This document shows positions 25,540-33,459 of a stretch of 64,000 nt of DNA, in pieces. Position 1 is the first letter of the stretch, and every line of letters begins with the position of its first letter. The DNA lies in NCBI GenBank assembly GCA_003096535.1, contig QEKJ01000004.1, forward strand, positions 1 through 64,000. Reading direction: 5' to 3'. The notes below the pieces were generated by a model. That model had not been told where the DNA came from and did no database searches. It saw only the letters and a program-made list of their open reading frames with translations. Position numbers and translations under genes: made by a program. This DNA comes from Agathobaculum butyriciproducens. Its GTDB lineage: Bacteria; Bacillota; Clostridia; Oscillospirales; Butyricicoccaceae.

Positions 25540-26199
25540 TTATTGCATTTTATTTTTCCGGTCGATCGAATCCGACACCTGCTGCAGAACAGTCAGCAGT
25601 GCGCTCGACAAATCCGGATAACGCCGTGCAATCTCGCTCGGGGCGAGCGGCATCCGCCGGATATTCTCCTGCGTCAGACCGCAGCCTTCCTCGCCGTTGG
25701 CCGCCAGACGGATTTTCAGCTCATGCTCCTTCATGCGGGCATCGCACAGGTACTCGAAGCGATCCTGCGGCGCTCGGAACACCGCATCCACACCGGCCGG
25801 GTCGGCCATGTAGAGATAGCGGTACACCTTGTAGATCGCAACCGCGAAATACGACTCGATCTCGTGCGAAAGCTGCTTGCTCTCGAGCGATTCGGCAACC
25901 TGCAGCAGCAGGGCTGCCGCCTGCACGATCTGGCTGTGCTCCGTCTCGGTGGCCGTTCCCTCCATGCGCTCGGCAGGCACAGCAGAGCCGTCACGCGCCA
26001 TCGAACGGCCGAGCAGGTAGTCGCAGGACACGCCGTAATAATCCGCCGCACGCACAACAAAAGACAGACCGGGTTCGCGCAGTCCGTTCTCATAGTGGCT
26101 GAGAAGCGCCTGCGAAACGCCGAGGTCGCCCGCTGCCGCTCTTTGACTTATTTTCTTTTCCCGTCGCAGAAGCGCAAGCGTGCGCGAAAAATCACTCAT
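25540..26199 (-). CDS. XRE-family transcriptional regulator
   Basis: A 219-residue protein. The N-terminal helix-turn-helix (residues about 6-62) is SRTLALLRREKKISQRAAAG-DLGVSQALLSHYENGLREPG, followed by the VVRAADYYGVSCDYLLGR segment typical of Cro/C1-type domains. The C-terminal 140 residues are mostly helical with no family I recognise. ATG 26199 has GGAGAATG about 6 bases upstream. It is monocistronic, between the tRNA pair and the gene-free region. Targets are unknown. Confidence 0.88.
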   Translation of the reverse strand: MSDFSRTLALLRREKKISQRAAAGDLGVSQALLSHYENGLREPGLSFVVRAADYYGVSCDYLLGRSMARDGSAVPAERMEGTATETEHSQIVQAAALLLQVAESLESKQLSHEIESYFAVAIYKVYRYLYMADPAGVDAVFRAPQDRFEYLCDARMKEHELKIRLAANGEEGCGLTQENIRRMPLAPSEIARRYPDLSSALLTVLQQVSDSIDRKNKMQ

Positions 26200-26453
26200 T
26201 CCAACATTCTCCGTCTGCGTTGTGCCGCAGAAGGCACAACTATAAAATATATATTTATATTATACTCGCTGTATTACCGTTTGTAAAGTACAGAAAACAG
26301 TCATATTCGACGCATTTCGACAGGCTCACTTTGTATTTTCGGCACTTTTCCCTGCATTTTGTTGTCCTGTTTCCGATTGGTAACTACATATTGGGGATTA
26401 TGTAATCCGACGGCTGTTAGAAAAATTCGTCAGGCTTCGCCGGGCGGTTGCGC

Positions 26454-26482
26454 TTGACGCAGGAGCGGGTGCATTTTATAAT
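26454..26482 (+). promoter_or_regulatory. Near-consensus promoter feeding the 66-bp repeat array
   Basis: TTGACG (26454-26459), 17-bp spacer, TATAAT (26477-26482). The predicted start is near 26489, 30 bases before the first repeat. No protein gene follows. Confidence 0.7.
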
Positions 26483-26518
26483 AAAATAGAGTAGTATCGC
26501 AGATTTCACCTGTTATCC

Positions 26519-26783
26519 TGCGCCGGCTGACCGGGGCACGCGAACTGCGCAGGCGGTTCGTCCCTGACGGGCGGAAGTTTTTTCTGCACCGACTGACCGG
26601 GGAACGCGAACTGCGCAGGCGTGTTCGCCCCTGACGGGCGGCAGTTTTTCAGCACCGGCTGACCGGGGCACGCGAACTGCGCAGGCGGTTCGCCCCTAAC
26701 GGGCGGCAGTTTTTTCAGCACCGGCTGACCGGGGCACGCGAACTGCGCAGGCGGTTCGCCCCTGACGGGCGGCAGTTTTTTCG
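26519..26783 (+). repeat. Four tandem 66-bp repeats, each a hairpin plus T-run
   Basis: Unit starts near 26519, 26585, 26651 and 26717. Each unit holds CTGACCGGGG, then a nested hairpin (outer AACTGC/GCAGTT, inner CGCCCC/GGGCG) and a run of 4-6 T. Each unit therefore looks like an intrinsic terminator. The array lies just downstream of a consensus promoter, so it should give a ladder of short RNAs. It is not coding: copy 2 has indels that shift every frame. Confidence 0.7.
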
Positions 26784-26848
26784 CTGAACCTCAGCAGGGG
26801 GATTCGCCGTCTGCGGACGGCGGGGACGTTGCGGCGCCCGCCGCGGGG

Positions 26849-26888
26849 GCAAAAAGGAAGGACAACCTGCGGTTTTCCTTCCTCTTTG
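26849..26888. terminator. Bidirectional terminator
   Basis: Stem AAAGGAAGG/CCTTCCTCTTT with A5 on the left. It closes the repeat array on the right and any reverse transcript from the palindrome on the left. Confidence 0.6.
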
Positions 26889-26924
26889 AACTCCTACCTT
26901 TCCCTTGTTTGTTAGCCCGGCGAA

Positions 26925-27350
26925 AATCGGAGAGCGGCGACCGCTTCAAAAAGGAGAACGGCAGAGGATTTTTCCTCTGCTACGGACGGACTACCTTCGG
27001 TGTCCGTCCTCATGAGCAGCCTATTTGCAGTGTCAGATAACGTACTGCTACACAGGCGGTTTAGTCAACGCAGACGCGGCATGACAGTGCCGCGTAATTC
27101 GTAAGTCTGGAGATTACAGACAGCACCTGCGAATTAGGCGTTCGGCAGCATTTATCCTCGTAGACCCTGTCTGTAATAACGCGCTAACGAATTGCGCAAC
27201 ACGGGTATGTTGCGCTTGCGTAGATGAAACCACATGTGTAGCAGAAAGGTATCCGACACTGCGAATATGCGGATACATGAGCGCACGCAGTGCGTCTCTG
27301 CGGAAGAAAAACTCCTCTGCCGTTCCCCATTTTCGCAGCGGTCACATGTC
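26925..27350. repeat. Large imperfect palindrome: two diverged head-to-head copies of a structured element
   Basis: No gene is seen from 26200 to 27518. Bases 26925-27110 (forward) and 27350-27170 (reverse) align. Shared blocks are GACCGCT, GAACGGCAGAGGA, CTCATG, GCAGTGTC-GATA, CTGCTACACA-G-GGTTT, ACGCA--CGC and AATTCG. Each copy keeps local hairpins, for example GCAGAGGA/TTCCTCTGC and GTATCCG/CGGATAC. The centre holds a perfect 11-bp stem ATTACAGACAG/CTGTCTGTAAT. The copies differ at roughly a quarter of positions while keeping stems, which suggests structured RNA rather than recent duplication. Confidence 0.6.
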
Positions 27351-27389
27351 GGCAATCTGCGCCGTGCCCTCTAAGGAAATGGGTGATTC

Positions 27390-27475
27390 TCAAGAGGGTA
27401 GAAACCTTGGTGTCTACCCTCTTGTGCGCCCGCGCGGCGTCAGCGCAGTTCCGTTCGCCTCGAAGGCGAAAAACC
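27390..27475. repeat. Two strong hairpins before the thioesterase gene
   Basis: AAGAGGGTAGA/TCTACCCTCTT (27393-27424) is an 11-bp perfect stem; TTCGCC/GGCGAA follows near 27453-27470. They may terminate transcripts from the left. Confidence 0.5.
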
Positions 27476-27518
27476 ATCGTTTATCAAAAGATTATATAAA
27501 TATAAAGGAGTCCTAACC

Positions 27519-27941
27519 TTGACCATTGAAGAAATCCTCAAGCTGCGGCAGGAAGCCGGCGGCTTAAACAAACTGATGCACATGCACGTTGTGACGCTCG
27601 ACAAGGACGGCGGCGCAACCGTAGAGCTTGACCTGACCCCCGAGCTGCTCAATCCGCTCGGCATGGCGCACGGCGGCACGATCTTCACGCTGTGCGACAT
27701 TGCGGCCGGCTCTGCGGCGGCGTCTCAGGGCACGGTGGCCGTCACGCTCGACAGCACCATCCACTACTACCGTCCGGGCCGCTGCGGCAAAAAGCTGACC
27801 GCTGTGGCGTACGAGCGCAAGCGCGGCCGCAAGGTGTCGGTCTACATGGTCGAGGTGCACGACGACGAGGGCAAGCATATTGCCGACGCAACCTTCACCA
27901 TGTTCTACACCGGCGCTACGCTGGATGACATGAAATATTGA
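27519..27941 (+). CDS. PaaI-type hotdog thioesterase
   Basis: A 140-residue single-hotdog protein of the acyl-CoA thioesterase 4HBT/PaaI group. The key motif NPLGMAHGGTIFTLCDIA carries the HGG turn, and the C-terminal strand DATFTMFYTG is typical. It probably hydrolyses an acyl- or aryl-CoA; the substrate is unknown. The start is TTG 27519 with AAAGGAGT 7 bases upstream. The stop overlaps the mutY start, opening a four-gene operon of thioesterase, mutY, a hypoxanthine glycosylase and MATE. Confidence 0.88.
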   Translation: MTIEEILKLRQEAGGLNKLMHMHVVTLDKDGGATVELDLTPELLNPLGMAHGGTIFTLCDIAAGSAAASQGTVAVTLDSTIHYYRPGRCGKKLTAVAYERKRGRKVSVYMVEVHDDEGKHIADATFTMFYTGATLDDMKY

Positions 27942-28981
27942 GCGGGGTAAGCAAGGCCATCGTGCAGCCGCTGCTGAGCTGGTATGACGCCGGGCACCGC
28001 GACCTGCCGTGGCGGTCTGAGCCTGCTCCCTACCGCGTCTGGGTGAGCGAGATCATGCTGCAGCAGACGCGCGTGGAGGCCGTGCGCGGCTATTTTTCCC
28101 GCTGGATGAACGCGCTGCCCGATATTCCCGCTCTCGCGGCGGCGGACGAGGCCGTTTACACCAAGCTCTGGGAGGGGCTCGGCTACTACAGCCGCGTGCG
28201 CAACCTGCACCGTGCAGCGGTCCTGCTGTGCGAAGAATACGGCGGCGAACTGCCTGCTGATTACGACAGGCTGCTTGCTCTGCCCGGCGTCGGCGAGTAC
28301 ACGGCAGGCGCGGTGGCATCTATCGCGTTCGGACTGCCCGTTCCGGCGGTGGACGGCAACGTTCTGCGTGTGGCGGCGCGGCTGGATAACGATTTCACGC
28401 CGATCACGGACGCAAAATTCAAAAAGCAGACGCGCGAACGGTTCGCCGCACTCATGCCGTCCGACCGTCCCGGCGACCTCAACCAGTCGCTGATGGAGCT
28501 TGGTGCAACCGTCTGTCTGCCGAACGGCGCGCCGCACTGTGACGACTGCCCGATTCAGCATCTCTGCGAGGGCTTTCACCGCGGAAACGCGGCTGTGCTG
28601 CCGCTCCGAGCCGCAAAAAAGGCACGGAGAGTGGAAAACCGCACCGTACTTGTTGTGCGCTGCGGTCAGCTTGTCGGTCTGCGGCAGAGACCCAAAAAGG
28701 GTCTGCTCGCCGGTCTGTGGGAGCTTCCGTCGCTCGATGGCCATCTCTCGCCGGACGAGCTGCGCGCGGCGCTCACCGAAATGGACTGGAGCGTGCGAAA
28801 GCTGCTCTCTCTGCGGCCTGCCAAACATATTTTCACCCATGTGGAGTGGCACATGAACGGCGTGTATGTCGAACTGGACGCACCTGCACCCGCTCTCACC
28901 TTTGTCACACCTGCCGAGCTGCGCGACGCTTATGCGCTGCCGAGCGCGTTCCGCAGCTTTGTTTCCGTACTGGAGGACTGA
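27938..28981 (+). CDS. mutY: A/G-specific adenine DNA glycosylase
   Basis: A 347-residue MutY that removes adenine mispaired with 8-oxoguanine. The N-terminal SEIMLQQTRVEAV is followed by the HhH segment LPGVGEYTAGAV and catalytic VDGNVLRVAARL. A four-cysteine Fe-S loop (VCLPNGAPHCDDCPIQHLC, spacing 7-2-5) follows, then the NUDIX-like 8-oxoG recognition domain (RPKKGLLAGLWELPS). The start is TTG 27938, overlapping the thioesterase stop. The next gene, another base-excision enzyme, follows after three bases. Confidence 0.95.
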   Translation: MSGVSKAIVQPLLSWYDAGHRDLPWRSEPAPYRVWVSEIMLQQTRVEAVRGYFSRWMNALPDIPALAAADEAVYTKLWEGLGYYSRVRNLHRAAVLLCEEYGGELPADYDRLLALPGVGEYTAGAVASIAFGLPVPAVDGNVLRVAARLDNDFTPITDAKFKKQTRERFAALMPSDRPGDLNQSLMELGATVCLPNGAPHCDDCPIQHLCEGFHRGNAAVLPLRAAKKARRVENRTVLVVRCGQLVGLRQRPKKGLLAGLWELPSLDGHLSPDELRAALTEMDWSVRKLLSLRPAKHIFTHVEWHMNGVYVELDAPAPALTFVTPAELRDAYALPSAFRSFVSVLED

Positions 28982-28984
28982 TCC

Positions 28985-29470
28985 ATGCAACTGCAAACCA
29001 TCGTTCACACCATTCCGCCGCTGTACGACAGCGAGTCGCGCGTGCTGCTGCTCGGCTCGATTCCAAGCCCGAAATCCCGCGAGGTCGGGTTCTTTTACGG
29101 CCACCCGCAGAACCGGTTCTGGCGCGTGCTGGCGGCTGTGCTTGGCGAGGAGGTGCCGGTCTCCATCGAGGACAAGCGCGCGCTGTGCCTGCGGCATCAT
29201 GTGGCGCTGTGGGACACCATCGCCAAATGCGATATTGCGGGCGCGTCCGACACGTCTATCCGCAACGCCGAGCCGAACGACATCGGCAAACTGCTCCGCG
29301 AGAGCAAAATTACGCGTATTTTTGCCACCGGCGGCAAGTCGGCGCAGCTGTACCGCAAACTCATCGAGCCGAAAACCGGCGTACCCATCACGCAGCTGCC
29401 CTCCACCAGTCCCGCGAACGCCGCATGGTCGCTCGAGAGGCTGATAGAAGCGTACCGCGTTATTCTTTGA
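28985..29470 (+). CDS. DNA-deoxyinosine glycosylase (UDG family 6, HDG)
   Basis: A 161-residue uracil-DNA-glycosylase-fold enzyme of the hypoxanthine-DNA glycosylase group. The diagnostic N-terminus is LLLGSIPSPKSREVGFFYGH, then PQNRFW. The C-terminal loop LPSTSPANA is the second active-site motif. It removes deaminated adenine (hypoxanthine) from DNA. ATG 28985 follows the mutY stop by three bases, so mutY and this gene make a base-excision repair pair. Confidence 0.92.
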   Translation: MQLQTIVHTIPPLYDSESRVLLLGSIPSPKSREVGFFYGHPQNRFWRVLAAVLGEEVPVSIEDKRALCLRHHVALWDTIAKCDIAGASDTSIRNAEPNDIGKLLRESKITRIFATGGKSAQLYRKLIEPKTGVPITQLPSTSPANAAWSLERLIEAYRVIL

Positions 29471-30849
29471 TTCGAGGTGTATTTTTTACGAGTAAAGAGT
29501 TATTTCCCAATGCCGCACTCAAAAAGCTGATTTTGCCGCTCGTTATCGAGCAGGTGCTCGCCATCACGGTCGGTCTGGCCGACACGATGATGGTCTCCTC
29601 GGTCGGTGAGGCGGCGGTTTCCGGCGTATCGCTGGTCGATATGCTCAACGTGCTCATCATCAACATCTTTTCCGCACTTGCGACCGGCGGCGCTGTCGTG
29701 GTCGCGCAGCTGCTCGGTGCGAGAAAGAACGACCGTGCGTGCGATGCCTCCAAGCAGCTGTACTTAGTCGTCACGGTCATTGCGCTGATCATCTCGGCGC
29801 TCGTCATGCTGTTCCGCGCACCGCTGCTGCGCCTGCTGTTCGGCACGATCGAGGACGATGTGATGCAGAGCGCGCTCACCTACCTGACGGTCAGCGTGTT
29901 CTCCTACCCTGTTCTGGCGATTTACAACGCCGGTGCGGCGCTGTTCCGCGCACAGGGCAACTCGCGTATCTCCATGCTGATTGCGGGACTGATCAACATC
30001 GTCAACCTCATCGGCAACTCGCTGTTCATTTTCGTGTTCAAGTGGGGCGTCGGAGGCGCAGCGCTTTCGTCCGTGCTGTCACGCGGCACGGCGGCTGTCG
30101 CTATCACGATTCTGCTGCTGAACCCCGAGCACACGGTCTCTCTGCGGCGCGGACAGCGGTTTCGACCGGATAAGGAGCTTATCCGCCGCATTCTGCAGAT
30201 TGGTGTGCCGAACGGACTGGAAAACAGCCTGTTTCAGCTTGGCCGCGTGCTCGTCGTGAGCATGATCTCGCTGTTCGGCACGACGCAAATTACCGCGAAT
30301 GCGTTGGCGAACAATCTGGACGCCGTAGCCGTCATTCCGGGTCAGGCGATGAGCCTGGCGATGATAACCGTTATCGGGCAGTGCATTGGCTCGGGCGACG
30401 AGCCGCAGACGCGCCGCATGGCGAAAAAGCTGATGATGATCACCTACGCCGTTACCGCCAGCACCTGCCTTGTCACGATTGCGTGCACGCCGCTCATTCT
30501 CAAGATTTACAGCGTGTCCGCAGAGGCGCTTGCGCTTGGCATGACGCTGATTATGATTCACAACGGCTGCGCGATCTTCCTGTGGCCGACCTCGTTTGCC
30601 ATGCCGAATATCCTGCGTGCGGCGAATGACGTAAGGTATCCGATGGTGTGCTCGATTATCTCCATGCTGGGATTGCGGCTTGTCGCGGGATATATTCTCG
30701 CGGTGCACTTCGGCATGGGCGCGATCGGCATCTGGATTGCCATGATCGGTGACTGGCTGTGCCGGTCGATCTGCTTCTTCCTGCGGCTCAAGAGCGGGAA
30801 ATGGCTCAGGTATGCGCCGGGATTACGGGTAGCCGCCGGACAAAAATAA
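29467..30849 (+). CDS. MATE-family efflux transporter
   Basis: A 460-residue, 12-helix MATE exporter. Features are KKLILPLVIEQVLAITVGLA-DTMMVSSVGEAAVSGVSL near the N-terminus and the repeated second half from LKKLMMITYAV-like helices. The start is uncertain: TTG 29467 overlaps the previous stop by two bases and fits the frame. A GAGGTG site lies just inside, but no standard start follows it. By family knowledge it expels drugs or metabolites against a Na+ or H+ gradient. It is the last gene of the repair operon. Confidence 0.88.
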   Translation: MIRGVFFTSKELFPNAALKKLILPLVIEQVLAITVGLADTMMVSSVGEAAVSGVSLVDMLNVLIINIFSALATGGAVVVAQLLGARKNDRACDASKQLYLVVTVIALIISALVMLFRAPLLRLLFGTIEDDVMQSALTYLTVSVFSYPVLAIYNAGAALFRAQGNSRISMLIAGLINIVNLIGNSLFIFVFKWGVGGAALSSVLSRGTAAVAITILLLNPEHTVSLRRGQRFRPDKELIRRILQIGVPNGLENSLFQLGRVLVVSMISLFGTTQITANALANNLDAVAVIPGQAMSLAMITVIGQCIGSGDEPQTRRMAKKLMMITYAVTASTCLVTIACTPLILKIYSVSAEALALGMTLIMIHNGCAIFLWPTSFAMPNILRAANDVRYPMVCSIISMLGLRLVAGYILAVHFGMGAIGIWIAMIGDWLCRSICFFLRLKSGKWLRYAPGLRVAAGQK

Positions 30850-30966
30850 TGCACCGGCTTCTGTGCAAAATCCCTTTACAAGCCGTAAATATCTGTTACT
30901 ATATAGATATCAGATGTAAAACTCCCCGAGGTGAAAATTACCGTTATGACTGAGGAGGGAAATACT

Positions 30967-31128
30967 ATGACACCTAAACAGCGATGGTATTGTTTCTGGG
31001 TGATAATCGTAGTGACTGTTCTGTTATCGGCAGGCCTTGTATGGTTTGCAATTCATAACCCGCAGGCGTCGTGGAACACCCTGTTCAGCAATCTTTGGGA
31101 AAGTTTTGTAAACTTTGTTAGCAGGTAA
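30967..31128 (+). CDS. Small single-helix membrane protein of unknown function
   Basis: A 53-residue protein: MTPKQRWYCF, a membrane helix (WVIIVVTVLLSAGLVWFAI), then an aromatic-rich tail (SWNTLFSNLWESFVNFVSR). GAGGAGGG lies 6 bases before ATG 30967. A promoter-like TTTACA/TACTAT pair is 70-100 bases upstream. It lies directly before the toxin-antitoxin-like locus B but reads in the same direction as that locus's RNA, so it is not the antisense target. Function is unknown. Confidence 0.55.
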   Translation: MTPKQRWYCFWVIIVVTVLLSAGLVWFAIHNPQASWNTLFSNLWESFVNFVSR

Positions 31129-31138
31129 CTGAAAAACA

Positions 31139-31174
31139 GTGCCCCGGCTCTGTCGCTTGACAAAACCGGGGCAC
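31139..31174 (-). terminator. Terminator of locus B enclosing the antitoxin -35 box
   Basis: Stem GTGCCCCGG/CCGGGGCAC (31139-31147, 31166-31174). TTGACA (31157-31162) of the forward promoter lies in the loop, as in loci A and C. Confidence 0.65.
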
Positions 31175-31185
31175 TGCGTTATAAT
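31157..31185 (+). promoter_or_regulatory. Antitoxin RNA promoter, locus B
   Basis: TTGACA (31157-31162), 17-bp spacer, TATAAT (31180-31185): full consensus. Confidence 0.8.
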
Positions 31186-31191
31186 TGTGTC

Positions 31192-31290
31192 AACAACGAT
31201 GGCTCTCTGCGAAAGAGCGGTCGTTCCCGTTAATCGAATAACTTGAGGAAACGCCGCTCCTTATTCAGGAGCGGTTGTTACTTTCGAGGA
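31192..31290 (+). ncRNA. Putative orphan antitoxin RNA, locus B
   Basis: Inferred transcript. It is homologous to the locus A RNA: it shares GCGGTCGTTCCCGTT, CTTGAGGAAACGCCGCT and the closing AGGAGCGGTTGTTA stem, which forms the hairpin near 31252-31277. The opposing peptide gene has been lost, so the RNA would have no local target. Confidence 0.5.
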
Positions 31291-31317
31291 ACAACCTGTT
31301 TCACATCGTTGTTGACA
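31240..31317 (-). pseudogene. Remnant of a toxin gene, locus B
   Basis: On the reverse strand the leader resembles that of locus A, but the reading frame is only ATG-TCA-ACA-ACG-ATG-TGA. About 85 bases corresponding to the locus A peptide are missing between GTTCCTCGAAAG and the antisense overlap. No ribosome site remains. Confidence 0.45.
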
Positions 31318-31322
31318 TTCTG

Positions 31323-31352
31323 AGTATAGCATATATTGCAATACCTTGTCCA
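31323..31352 (-). promoter_or_regulatory. Reverse promoter, locus B
   Basis: TGGACA (31352-31347), 18-bp spacer, TATACT (31328-31323). It matches the position and spacing of the toxin promoter in locus A. Confidence 0.55.
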
Positions 31353-31388
31353 TCAACCGCCTTTTGTGGCGGTTTTTGTTTTATCTGC

Positions 31389-31424
31389 ATACAAAAAGGC
31401 GAACCCATAAAGGTTCGCCTTTTC
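31389..31424. terminator. Bidirectional terminator
   Basis: Stem AAAAAGGCGAACC/GGTTCGCCTTTT with loop CATAAA. Confidence 0.7.
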
Positions 31425-31449
31425 TTTAACAATTAGTACAATATCAATC

Positions 31450-31635
31450 TTGCTGTACCCGCGCATCAGCGCGCATTCAATAGCATTTGCTATGCAAATG
31501 CCAAAAAAGAGGGAGCATGTATCACTCTTTTTTGACTTCTGGAGGGAGAAAGTTTCCGTACGGGAACTTTCGGACGACTTTGGAACGGTCTACGATCCGT
31601 TCCTATTACCGGAAAAACCATGGTTTTTCGGTAAT
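31450..31635. repeat. Second train of consecutive hairpins
   Basis: No gene is seen. Five stems follow each other: GCATTTGC/GCAAATGC near 31482-31500, AAAAAAGAG/CTCTTTTTT near 31504-31533, GAAAGTT/AACTTTC near 31549-31571, GGAACGG/CCGTTCC near 31580-31601, and a long TTACCG-AAAAACC/GGTTTTT-CGGTAA stem near 31608-31636. Stems differ in sequence, as in 1957-2178. The train lies directly after the stop of the dehydrogenase gene. Confidence 0.6.
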
Positions 31636-33258
31636 TTAAGAGAAAATCCACTCCTGCTCCTGCTCCTCGCCGCAGTACTTCTGCAGCGTCTCGCGGACAG
31701 CGTGCGGGCCGCGGTTCATCTCGCCAAACATGCGGACAACGGTCTCGCCTACGCCGATCTCAAACAGGTTGACACCAAAGTAGTAGCGGTTTGCCAGCAG
31801 CGGGTACAGCTGAGCCTCGCTTACGTCGTCGCCCAGCTTCGGGTTGCCCATCAGCGCACGGACATGCTCGATATTCGAGTCGGGGCTGAGGGTGAACTCG
31901 CTGCCGTTATCGTCCACGCCTTCCAGATAGCGCAGCCAGCCGGCCAGTACCAGCGGAATGTAAATCAGCTTGGTGGCACGGTGTGCGGGCAGCATGGAGT
32001 TATAGTAAGCGTACAGCGTGGTGCCGAAGCGCGGTGCAATCTTACGCGAGGTATCGGTTGCGGTACGCTGCGGGGAATCCTGCAGGAACGGGTTCGGATA
32101 ACGTTCGCCGAGAACCTCGTGCAGGAATGCCTCCGGGTCGATAACGCCCGGGTCGGCTACCATCGGCATTGCCTCCTGCTCGCTCAGGCGCGTGATGAGG
32201 TTGACCAGCTCGGTATCCTTCATCTCGTCGCTGATGCGGGTGTAGCCGAGCATGCAGCCGAATACGCCGAGGGCGGTATCCATCGGGTTCATGCAGGTGC
32301 TTACCTTCATCATCGCAGACTTCTCAACGATGTCGCGGCGGGTGATGATAACGCCGCACTGCTCGAGAGCCGGATGACCGTTCGGGAATGCGTTCTCGAT
32401 CAGCAGGTAGTGCGGGCTTTCGGAGTTGACGTAAACAGCCGCATGCGTGCCCTTTTCGGTTACGAACGGCTTTGCGTTCTCCAGACCGTCAGCCGCCAGC
32501 TTGTCTGCGATGCGGTTATCCGGATGCGGGGTAATCTTATCAATCATGGACAGCGGGAAGGTATTCTTCTTGAGCAGGAAGTAATACTCATCCTCGGTGA
32601 TGAAGCCGTTTCTCTGCCATGCGCGTGCCATGTGACGGACAGCACGCTCCAGACGGGTGCCGTTGTCCGAGCAGTTATCCAGCGAAACGAGTGCCAGCGG
32701 AGACAGACCGGCGCGGCAGCGCTCGAGGCACAGTGCGGTCAGCTTGCCAAAGAAGGACTGGCAGCCTTCCGGACCGTTCTCGCGGTCGTGCTTGTAGTCC
32801 GGCAGGAACTCACGGGTGTCGTCCTGGATGATATAGCCCTTCTCGGTCAGCGTAAAGCTGATCATCTGCAGGCTCGGCGCCAGGAAAATGTCCTTCAGGC
32901 GCAGCATGTCCTCGCTCAGCTTGAGGCTTTCGGTAACGGACGCAACCACTTCCTTGTTGATCGTGCCGTTGGAATACAGGGTGACAACCAGCGACAGATG
33001 ATCGCAGGCACGGTAGCAGCGGTCGATCAGCTCCTCATCGTAGCCGTCGCAGCAGATAATGCCGGTGTCGGACAGGCCGGCGGTCAGCAGGCGCTGCGCC
33101 AGTACAGCCGGGAAGGCGCGGAACAGGTTGCCGGCGCCGAAATGCAGCCAAGTCGGTGCCTTGTGGGTGTTTTCGCGCACGGCGTCAATGTCGTACTGCG
33201 GCAGACGATAACCCTTCCATGCCACGTTATGTTTAATACTCTCTTTTGTAAGTTTCAT
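31636..33258 (-). CDS. Mannitol dehydrogenase-family oxidoreductase, probably fructuronate or tagaturonate reductase
   Basis: A 540-residue NAD-dependent long-chain dehydrogenase of the mannitol/fructuronate group. The N-terminal Rossmann motif is HFGAGNLFRAF, and the catalytic lysine region is the KVSTCMNPMDTALGVFGCMLGY segment of the C-terminal domain. UxuB reduces D-fructuronate to mannonate in glucuronate catabolism. ATG 33258 has GGGAGTGACC about 5 bases upstream. No uxuA or uxaC neighbours are present, so the exact hexuronate or polyol substrate is inferred only from the family. Confidence 0.8.
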   Translation of the reverse strand: MKLTKESIKHNVAWKGYRLPQYDIDAVRENTHKAPTWLHFGAGNLFRAFPAVLAQRLLTAGLSDTGIICCDGYDEELIDRCYRACDHLSLVVTLYSNGTINKEVVASVTESLKLSEDMLRLKDIFLAPSLQMISFTLTEKGYIIQDDTREFLPDYKHDRENGPEGCQSFFGKLTALCLERCRAGLSPLALVSLDNCSDNGTRLERAVRHMARAWQRNGFITEDEYYFLLKKNTFPLSMIDKITPHPDNRIADKLAADGLENAKPFVTEKGTHAAVYVNSESPHYLLIENAFPNGHPALEQCGVIITRRDIVEKSAMMKVSTCMNPMDTALGVFGCMLGYTRISDEMKDTELVNLITRLSEQEAMPMVADPGVIDPEAFLHEVLGERYPNPFLQDSPQRTATDTSRKIAPRFGTTLYAYYNSMLPAHRATKLIYIPLVLAGWLRYLEGVDDNGSEFTLSPDSNIEHVRALMGNPKLGDDVSEAQLYPLLANRYYFGVNLFEIGVGETVVRMFGEMNRGPHAVRETLQKYCGEEQEQEWIFS

Positions 33259-33429
33259 AAAGAGGTCACTCCCTTTCAGCGAACGGACTGTACCGTTCTT
33301 CTCCAATCATATATAGTATAACAAAAAATCAGCCGTTTGCATAGGGAAAAACAGAATTATTCACAAAAAGCTGAAAGCGTGCTGCCAATGTTTTCAAATA
33401 AAACAAAAACCGCCCAAAAAGGCGGCTGA

Positions 33430-33459
33430 TTGACTTTATTCGGTGTTATATGCTATAAT
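33430..33459 (+). promoter_or_regulatory. Toxin mRNA promoter, locus C
   Basis: TTGACT (33430-33435), 18-bp spacer, TATAAT (33454-33459). Confidence 0.75.

Noticed and set aside
26506..26721. A reverse-strand frame with a repeated proline-rich 22-residue peptide
   Set aside because: The period of 66 bases keeps the frame open by itself, but copy 2 reads in another frame, so coding is not conserved.
26519..26783. A CRISPR array
   Set aside because: The 66-bp units are contiguous without unique spacers, and no cas genes are present. No other CRISPR-like array was seen.
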